Positions 58,540 to 64,000 of a stretch of 64,000 bases of DNA are shown piece after piece. The position numbers and the translations under genes are program-made. This stretch comes from Corallococcus coralloides DSM 2259 (GTDB lineage: Bacteria; Myxococcota; Myxococcia; Myxococcales; Myxococcaceae). The stretch lies in assembly GCF_000255295.1 (NCBI RefSeq), contig NC_017030.1:8716328-8780327 (forward strand), read 5' to 3'. The stretch's first letter is position 1. Each line of letters opens with the position of its first letter. The notes under the pieces are model-generated. The model had not been told where the DNA came from and ran no database searches. It saw nothing but the letters and a program-made list of their open reading frames with translations.

Positions 58540-59055
58540 TCAGGGCGTCTGGGGACGCTCCGCCTCACGGCGCAGCACGAAGAAGTAGGGCGGCATGTCC
58601 CGTGCGTCCATCAGCCCCAGCAGCGTGTCCCGGTCCACCTTCCGGAACACGTCGAGGATGGGCCGGTCGTCGTAGACCATCGTCGCGCTGAGCCGTCCCC
58701 GGAACTCCAGCATGCGCAGCCGCGCCTTGAACTGGTCCGTCCCCACCAAGGCCCGGTGCGGCGCCACGGGCCCCGCGAGCTCCGGGGCCGGCCACTTGCG
58801 CGGATCCACCGGGAACACCGCCTTGCGGTCCTCCGTGTAGAAGAGCAACGGGTGCACGCTCTCCGCGTCGATGAACTGCTTGCCGTACCAGCCCGTGGAA
58901 GCGAGCAGCCCGTCCAATGGGTGTCCCGTCTGGAACTCGCGCCCCTGCCACGTGCCGCGCATGAACCCGACGTCCACCGCGGGCAGGCTGTCGAACAACG
59001 CGAGCGCCTCCTCCACGCGGACGCGCCCGGCCTTCACTGCTTCGTCGAACGTCAT
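58540..59055 (-). CDS. GXWXG/DUF4334 family protein
   Basis: 171 residues. The N-terminal half contains the GXWXG-type stretch (RGTWQGREFQTGHPLDGLL, STGWYGKQF) and the C-terminal half the DUF4334 segment (RLRMLEFRGRLSATMVYDDRPILDVFRKVD). The family is often next to oxidoreductases, and here it overlaps the stop of an alcohol dehydrogenase gene by ATGA, so it is expected to act on the same compound. Precise role unknown. Start ATG 59055, with AGGCGG upstream. Confidence 0.82.
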   Translation of the reverse strand: MTFDEAVKAGRVRVEEALALFDSLPAVDVGFMRGTWQGREFQTGHPLDGLLASTGWYGKQFIDAESVHPLLFYTEDRKAVFPVDPRKWPAPELAGPVAPHRALVGTDQFKARLRMLEFRGRLSATMVYDDRPILDVFRKVDRDTLLGLMDARDMPPYFFVLRREAERPQTP

Positions 59056-60170
59056 GTCGTTCCGCCTCCTGGCATGCACAGCACCGGTTTGACCGCCACG
59101 CGCGTCTCCATGTCGTGAACGGCGTCATTGATGGCTTCGAAGGGATACGAGCGGCTCAGCTTCTCCAGCGGGAAGCGCCCTTCCGCGTGCAGCGCGACCA
59201 GCCTGGGGATGAAGGCCTTGGGGTCCACGTTGCCTTCGAGGATGCCCACCAGCCTCCGCCCCAGGAGCAGCGCCGTCATGGAGAGCGAGACCTCCGCGTC
59301 CCGGCCAGGAAGCCCGAGCAACCCGCACGTGCCCAGGGGCCTGGTCACGTCGAACGCCTGCCGCAACACCTGGGGCGACCCGACGCACTCCAGCGCGAAG
59401 TCCACGCCGCCGCGGGTGAGCGTCATCACCGTCTTCGTGAGCCCGGGCTCATTCGCCAGGAACGTGTCCGTGGCGCCCAGTTCACGCGCGAGCTCCAGCC
59501 GCTCCGCGCTGAGGTCCACCGCGAGGATGCGTGATGCGCCCGCGATCCGCGCCGCCATGATGGCCGCGAGCCCGACGGAGCCCGCCCCGAAGACCGCGAG
59601 CTGCTGTCCCGCCTGGAGCCGGAACGCCTCCAGCACCGCCCCCGCTCCGGTCTGGAACCCACAGCCCAGCGGCGCAATCCGTTCAAGTGGCACCGAGCCG
59701 TCCACCTTCACCGCGTTGTGCTGATGCGCCAGCACGTGCGTGGCGAACGACGACTGATGGAAGAAGCTCGAGCGGACGGGCTCGCCGCGCCACCGCATGG
59801 GGAACGAGCCGTCCGGCCGGGAGCCGGAGAAGTTCCCCGCGTAGGCCCGCTCGCAGTACGGAAAGTGTCCGCCCGCGCACGTGCGGCAGCCCCGGCACGA
59901 GAAGTAGCTGAGCACCACCGCGTCACCGGGCTGGAAGCCCGTCACGCCCTCCCCCACCACCTCCACCACGCCCGCGCCTTCGTGGCCCAGCACCGCGGGC
60001 AGCGGGAAGCGGCCCGCTCCCGCCCGGTACGTGAGGTCGGTGTGGCAGATGCCGCTCGCCTCCACCCGCACGCGCAGCTCGCCCTCCCGGGGCGCATCGA
60101 GCTCGACCTCGTCGATGACGAAGGGACCACCCACCTCCCGCAGCAGCGCGGCTCGCACTGGAAGACCCAT
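59052..60170 (-). CDS. Zinc-dependent NAD alcohol dehydrogenase, aryl-alcohol type
   Basis: 372 residues, medium-chain dehydrogenase. Catalytic zinc ligands: Cys in SGICHTDLTYR and His in LGHEGAGVVE. The structural-zinc lobe has four Cys (CRGCRTCAGGHFPYC). The Rossmann motif GAGSVGLAA is followed by AVDLSAERL, indicating NAD. The segment FFHQSSFATHVLA is typical of aryl or benzyl alcohol dehydrogenases. It is co-transcribed with the GXWXG gene (overlap). A strong palindrome (60180-60200) lies 9 bp before its start codon and must overlap the promoter. Confidence 0.87.
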   Translation of the reverse strand: MGLPVRAALLREVGGPFVIDEVELDAPREGELRVRVEASGICHTDLTYRAGAGRFPLPAVLGHEGAGVVEVVGEGVTGFQPGDAVVLSYFSCRGCRTCAGGHFPYCERAYAGNFSGSRPDGSFPMRWRGEPVRSSFFHQSSFATHVLAHQHNAVKVDGSVPLERIAPLGCGFQTGAGAVLEAFRLQAGQQLAVFGAGSVGLAAIMAARIAGASRILAVDLSAERLELARELGATDTFLANEPGLTKTVMTLTRGGVDFALECVGSPQVLRQAFDVTRPLGTCGLLGLPGRDAEVSLSMTALLLGRRLVGILEGNVDPKAFIPRLVALHAEGRFPLEKLSRSYPFEAINDAVHDMETRVAVKPVLCMPGGGTT

Positions 60171-60179
60171 GGCCGCATA

Positions 60180-60200
60180 TTATTGGCAGTTCGCCAATAA
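60180..60200. promoter_or_regulatory. Palindromic operator at the alcohol dehydrogenase promoter
   Basis: Perfect eight-base inverted arms TTATTGGC and GCCAATAA separated by AGTTC. It sits just upstream of the dehydrogenase start on the minus strand, overlapping an AATAAT -10-like box. The form suits a TetR/MarR-type repressor; no regulator gene is nearby in the window. Confidence 0.65.
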
Positions 60201-60750
60201 AGTCACATACCCCGGGCCTTTCAGGGTCGCCCCTGCCTTTTCCGGGTCAGGTCCCTACGTCTCTAAAACTCCGCCCAAAGTGGCCGCAGTGAAGACCCGG
60301 TCTCGCAGGCTCCTGTCATCCGAACTGCTGTAAAGCCACCTTCCACAGCATGGGCGGTTGCGAACGCCCTCATTACTCACTCCGCTGAGAGAACAGCACC
60401 GCGTCCCGGCGTCAATGGGAAGTCGCCGATCGCTCCGAAGGTGTTAAAGCGAGAAGGAAGGCCGTTGGGCCCAGCACTCCCGTGAGGCTTGCCGCCAAAC
60501 TCGAGCTTCACAAGTGAACAGCGTAAAATCCTCTTCAAGCAAGACTGCCTACGCCTCAAGACAAGCAGAAAAAAATGCAACTCAACCAAAACCCACTCAC
60601 AACCTGACACTAACACACACCCGCACACATTGCCACACCAAGCCCCCGTCCGCGCAAGCCCCAAGAATCCTTCAACAAGTCAGTTGCTCAAGTTCCGAAA
60701 AGACATCAAGCATTCGCAGACCCACCAAGCCCCCCAAAAAGGAGCAACCC
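60201..60750. other. Intergenic transition, 5' side of the low-GC island
   Basis: The left part (60201-60480) is still G/C-rich without a clear gene. On the minus strand at 60377-60510 an open frame has plausible codon use (LEFGGKPHG to VLSAE) and could be a gene remnant. A TTCACAAGTGAA inverted repeat (60507-60518) precedes a TAAAAT box (60524-60529). From about 60540 to 60750 the plus strand is strikingly G-poor and A/C-rich, forming an unstructured leader to the next gene. Confidence 0.45.
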
Positions 60751-61062
60751 ATGGATCCAGTAACACTAGCAACAGTGACGTCTGCAATTACAGTCCTTGG
60801 CACCAAAGTAGCCGAAGGCGTAGTCGGCGAGGCATCGAAAACGCTTTGGGAGCGCGTGCTCAAGACTTTCGGATGGAGTTCAACACCTCCAACGGAGCAG
60901 CTTGCACAAACGACGGCAACCCATCTTCAAGCACACCCAGAACAGGCTGCGCAAGCGCTCAGCATACTCAAGCAAGACACGGGCTCCGTCGGCATGCTTG
61001 TAGGGCGCATTGACGCCGAAAAGGTCATCATCGCCCAAAACATCCAAAACATAAACATGTGA
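60751..61062 (+). CDS. Small effector-associated protein of conflict island
   Basis: 103 residues. The ATG follows AAAAAGGAGCAACCC, a textbook ribosome site. The N-terminal segment (VTLATVTSAITVLG) is a hydrophobic helix, followed by an amphipathic region and a C-terminal AEKVIIAQNIQNINM, which looks like a short beta hook. This build (short protein placed just before a large TPR or STAND protein) resembles effector-associated adaptor proteins of bacterial conflict systems. No exact family identified. Codon use (ACA, CTA, TTA and ATA are common) differs from the rest of the window. Confidence 0.6.
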   Translation: MDPVTLATVTSAITVLGTKVAEGVVGEASKTLWERVLKTFGWSSTPPTEQLAQTTATHLQAHPEQAAQALSILKQDTGSVGMLVGRIDAEKVIIAQNIQNINM

Positions 61063-61069
61063 ATCCCCA

Positions 61070-64000
61070 ATGCCAAAGGATGAATCCTCTCCCCAAAGCC
61101 TAGAGACTCCGAGCGCCACACCAAGTGTCCATCAACTCACTGCGCAAACAGCCATCGTTGCTGGAAGCATCGGCCACGTCAACATAACAATCAGTGGTGC
61201 AAGCGGGAACCTGCACGAGATTCTTCGCCTAGCAACCGCAACTGAACAACCCAGCCACACCGCACCACCAGAAGACCCCCTTGCAGCCGAGATCAGTGCA
61301 TACGCAAATCTAATAGACCAGAACCTCGTGCACGAGGCCCTGAAGGCATTTCGTGATCTCTACCAGAAGCATGCATCAAAACCAGGACACACCAGATCCT
61401 ACTTTCGCATCAAAAACAACATCGGCGTATGCCTCATCCACCTTGGACAATTCACAGAAGCCCAAGCAGAACTCAAGCAAGCCCTCTCATTCGATCCCAA
61501 CAACGAACTAGCCAAGCTAAACCTAGCATCAGCCTGTCTCTATGCTGACGAACCGGAAGCAGCCCTAAACCTGCTCCCCGCCAATGTTTCGAACACGTCC
61601 ATACGCGGAAGCCATGGCGCGCTCCGCATTGCAGCACTTTATCGCCTCAATAGACATTCTGAAATAGACGAATTCCTTCGATTTGAGCCCTGGGCTGCCT
61701 ATGATGCCCATGTACAGCTCGCAGCTCTACCCTTTCTATTCGGGACAGGCGACCAAGCGAGAATAGACGAAGCAATAAAAACCACGACAGGAAACGAAGA
61801 GACGGCCTTAAATGCCTTTGTCATGGCCGGAATGCGTGATCTAGGAGTTACGGAAAAGATAGGGACCAACCTCAACTTCGTACCTATAAATCAAGATCAC
61901 CCTAGGACACGAATAGAGCAGGCGCTCGCATCCTTCACTCGCGCACTTGAGCTCTCGCAGACCAGTCCGCCCGAAATCCGCGCAGAAGTCTATGCCAACC
62001 GAGGCCTAGCGCTATCGCTGCTAGGCCGCACAAAAGAAGCTGCGGATATGTTTGAGGCAGGCCTTGCGATTAATGCTCGCGCAACTCCTTCTGCGACACT
62101 CAATTACGCCTCGACATTGATGGGACTTAAGGACTACTCCTCCGCAGCCCGCGTCATTAAAAACTCAGGGTTTGCTGGCGAGCAGCCCAAGCTTCGGTTG
62201 CAACTCGCAACAGCTCTTTTCCATGCTGGTGCGTTTCCCGACATTGTCGATCTTCTTGACAACACCTGGCAGACCTTTGACAACAGAGATGACCGCATCA
62301 ATGGGGCCACGTTGCTACTAGGCGCGTACGACGCCCTTCAAAATATCAGCCTCGGCGAAGCACTCGTTGAAACGCTCTCAAATCAATATGCTGACTCCTG
62401 GGAGGCGTGGCTTCACATAGGCCAACACTTTGACAACAGGAAGGACAAGCACAAGGCCTTGCTTGCATTTCAGCGTTGCTTGACCCTGGCCCCTGAGGTC
62501 AACGCAACTCAAGTCCGAGAAGAACTAGCACACAGGCAAGCAGTTTGGCACGACTATACGGGATGCATCACAACCCTCGCCCCTCTTGACACCAAGAGCC
62601 TCAGCAACAAAGCCGCACATGCGTTGGCAGTGTCGCTATACAATACTGGCGCTCTGAATCAGGCGCGCCCCATAGTCGATTTCCTGCTAAACAAAAACAG
62701 CAGCTCAATACATTTTCTTGAATTGGGCGTAGCCATTACCTCAGCCGCAGGCGACCTTGGGCGGGCGATACATCTTCAGCAAGCTTTATGCCAATCCCGC
62801 CCCTCAGAACTCCGTGACTTCAACCTTCTTGCTGAGTTGATGTTACGCAATGGAGAGCATGCGCGCGCGGCAGTTACATTAAACATAGATCCATTCGAGC
62901 TAGCCGAAGGACAAGATCCCCACGACTTAATGGTCTTTGCCTATCTCCTCAGCACAGTAAAGGATAAGCGAGCCCTTAGTTATGGGTACCGAGCATGGGA
63001 ACGCGGCAGAGACCAGGCGCAAATCCTACTTGGATATATTGGGCTTTTTTTGCACAGAAGGGCCGAAGCCAATGAGGACCTTGAGCCGCAGGTTGTGAGC
63101 CCTGGTACCACAGTGACCCTTTCAACGTCAGGAAAAACCAGCTTACGCGATATTTCGATCGTAAGAGAGAACGATTTGATCCCTGATACCGCCACATGGA
63201 TTCGGGCAACCGACCCATTAGCCGCTCGACTGCTTGGCAAGCGAGTAGGCGATGAAGTGCCAGGACACACAAGTCCATGGGGCAAAGTCAGCTATCGAAT
63301 CAAAAAAATTCAATCCACGTTTGTTCGAGCCTTCCAGGAGACGATGTCTGGATTCAACGACCGTTTCCCAGATGCTGAAGGCCTCTGGAAGTTCGACGTT
63401 TCCGATAATGACCCTTTGGGCCTGACCAAACTAATACTAACCGCCATAGGCAAATCGGGACAAATAAAGCCTCTCATTGAAATGCACATGGAGGGGCGAA
63501 TGCCCCTCGCGGCATTCGCACACGCAATCAGGCGCCCAATTCCCGTCGCATGGCTCGCCCTCAGTCACGACAAACAAGCGGGATTGTTTTTTTCGCGCGG
63601 AGCGACTCAGCAACTACATGTCGCCGAACAAGTTCTGAGTGACAGAGAGAGGCCCCGCTTCCTCGACTACTCCGCACTAATGACCCTTACTCTCCTTGAC
63701 GAGGCGCTGCGAACCAAGGTTGTCCAACTACTTGGCCCAGTTCTCATCACACAGAGTCTGCTTGATGACCTGTACACACATACCAGTCAAGCCATTCATG
63801 CCGGAACACGCGAGGGCTTCACCGTTTCACTTGGAGATGATGGACGCCTTAAAGGTGCGCCACTATTTGACACATCGGAACTACTTGAACAAACAACAAA
63901 ACTAGCGAGAGCAATAGCAACCCCATGTGCCACGTACTCTCAGTTCAACTCTCCTCCTGCGGCGAGAGACGTAGCATCGAAAGTGCTTGGGCGTGCAACT
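61070..64000 (+). CDS. TPR-GreAB-C-PIN large protein, partial (runs off right edge)
   Basis: At least 977 residues with no stop before the edge. Residues ~60-600 are TPR-like helical repeats (AEAQAELKQALSFDP, RIKNNIGVCLIHLG, YANRGLALSLLGR). About residue 690-755 resembles a GreA/GreB C-terminal domain: DPLAARLLGKRVGDEV (Asp715 region) and WGKVSYRIKKIQ. From about 860 the chain looks like a PIN nuclease start: FLDYSALMTLTLLDEAL (Asp866) and VLITQSLLDDL with acidic residues. The N-terminal IVAGSIGHVNITISG is a short beta motif. This order matches the TPR-GreAB-C-PIN class of conflict proteins. The start is ATG 61070, 8 bp after the previous stop. Expected to act as an RNA or DNA nuclease when triggered. 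Confidence 0.7.
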   Translation, partial: MPKDESSPQSLETPSATPSVHQLTAQTAIVAGSIGHVNITISGASGNLHEILRLATATEQPSHTAPPEDPLAAEISAYANLIDQNLVHEALKAFRDLYQKHASKPGHTRSYFRIKNNIGVCLIHLGQFTEAQAELKQALSFDPNNELAKLNLASACLYADEPEAALNLLPANVSNTSIRGSHGALRIAALYRLNRHSEIDEFLRFEPWAAYDAHVQLAALPFLFGTGDQARIDEAIKTTTGNEETALNAFVMAGMRDLGVTEKIGTNLNFVPINQDHPRTRIEQALASFTRALELSQTSPPEIRAEVYANRGLALSLLGRTKEAADMFEAGLAINARATPSATLNYASTLMGLKDYSSAARVIKNSGFAGEQPKLRLQLATALFHAGAFPDIVDLLDNTWQTFDNRDDRINGATLLLGAYDALQNISLGEALVETLSNQYADSWEAWLHIGQHFDNRKDKHKALLAFQRCLTLAPEVNATQVREELAHRQAVWHDYTGCITTLAPLDTKSLSNKAAHALAVSLYNTGALNQARPIVDFLLNKNSSSIHFLELGVAITSAAGDLGRAIHLQQALCQSRPSELRDFNLLAELMLRNGEHARAAVTLNIDPFELAEGQDPHDLMVFAYLLSTVKDKRALSYGYRAWERGRDQAQILLGYIGLFLHRRAEANEDLEPQVVSPGTTVTLSTSGKTSLRDISIVRENDLIPDTATWIRATDPLAARLLGKRVGDEVPGHTSPWGKVSYRIKKIQSTFVRAFQETMSGFNDRFPDAEGLWKFDVSDNDPLGLTKLILTAIGKSGQIKPLIEMHMEGRMPLAAFAHAIRRPIPVAWLALSHDKQAGLFFSRGATQQLHVAEQVLSDRERPRFLDYSALMTLTLLDEALRTKVVQLLGPVLITQSLLDDLYTHTSQAIHAGTREGFTVSLGDDGRLKGAPLFDTSELLEQTTKLARAIATPCATYSQFNSPPAARDVASKVLGRAT

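Overview
The window is high-GC DNA with dense coding and strong third-position G/C bias. It carries many lipoproteins, Ser/Thr kinases, complex histidine kinases and lipoprotein toxin/immunity pairs typical of predatory deltaproteobacteria. I read it as a chromosomal segment of a Myxococcaceae species (Corallococcus or Myxococcus type); this is inferred from gene content, with no marker gene to fix the species. I found no rRNA, tRNA, CRISPR array or transposase.

Layout. 1-2395: end of a Ser/Thr kinase, then a lipoprotein nuclease-like toxin overlapping a DUF3396 immunity-like gene. 2482-8484: coiled-coil protein, exopolyphosphatase, zinc alcohol dehydrogenase, QueA, and an SDR divergent from an XRE-cupin regulator. 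8502-10176: DUF6310 lipoprotein (PD-(D/E)XK-like) with its DUF5953 partner. 10185-21396: envelope proteins, a Kelch/Cys-rich lipoprotein, a 2OG oxygenase, DUF4230 and macro-domain genes, a TPR protein and a hybrid sensor kinase. 21529-30765: metabolism, with isocitrate dehydrogenase, a SUI1-like factor, a VKOR-DsbA fusion, YgfZ and a tyrosine-degradation operon (fumarylacetoacetase, maleylacetoacetate isomerase, HPPD). 31209-44197: a 1,652-residue Ser/Thr-kinase/ATPase/GAF/histidine-kinase giant, a methyltransferase, a trypsin-like protease, a second sensor kinase, SerA and a FAD-linked oxidase. 44363-47870: a MopE-type repeat lipoprotein and an iron pair, a YqjI-like PadR repressor plus a YqjH-like ferric-siderophore reductase, with palindromic operators in front. 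47992-50429: an apparent insertion bounded by two imperfect ~69-bp direct repeats. It holds a second, diverged DUF6310/DUF5953 cassette and a DMP19/DUF4375-like gene. 50430-60170: a diheme beta-propeller protein, a three-gene operon including a Pvc16-like protein, a lytic transglycosylase, and a GXWXG/alcohol-dehydrogenase pair with a palindromic operator.

From about 60200 to the right edge the composition changes abruptly to A/T-richer, CTA/ATA/TTA-using DNA. Two adjacent genes lie there: a 103-residue protein and a very large TPR protein (61070 to beyond the window). The latter carries a GreA/GreB C-terminal-like domain and then a PIN-nuclease-like segment. I interpret this as a TPR-GreAB-C-PIN type biological-conflict (probably antiphage) module acquired horizontally. 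It is the most unusual item in the window.

At least three lipoprotein-toxin/immunity pairs occur in 64 kb. Their build (lipobox, middle region, nuclease-like C-terminus, overlapping downstream partner) resembles SitA/SitI toxins passed between myxobacterial cells by outer-membrane exchange. That link is inference.
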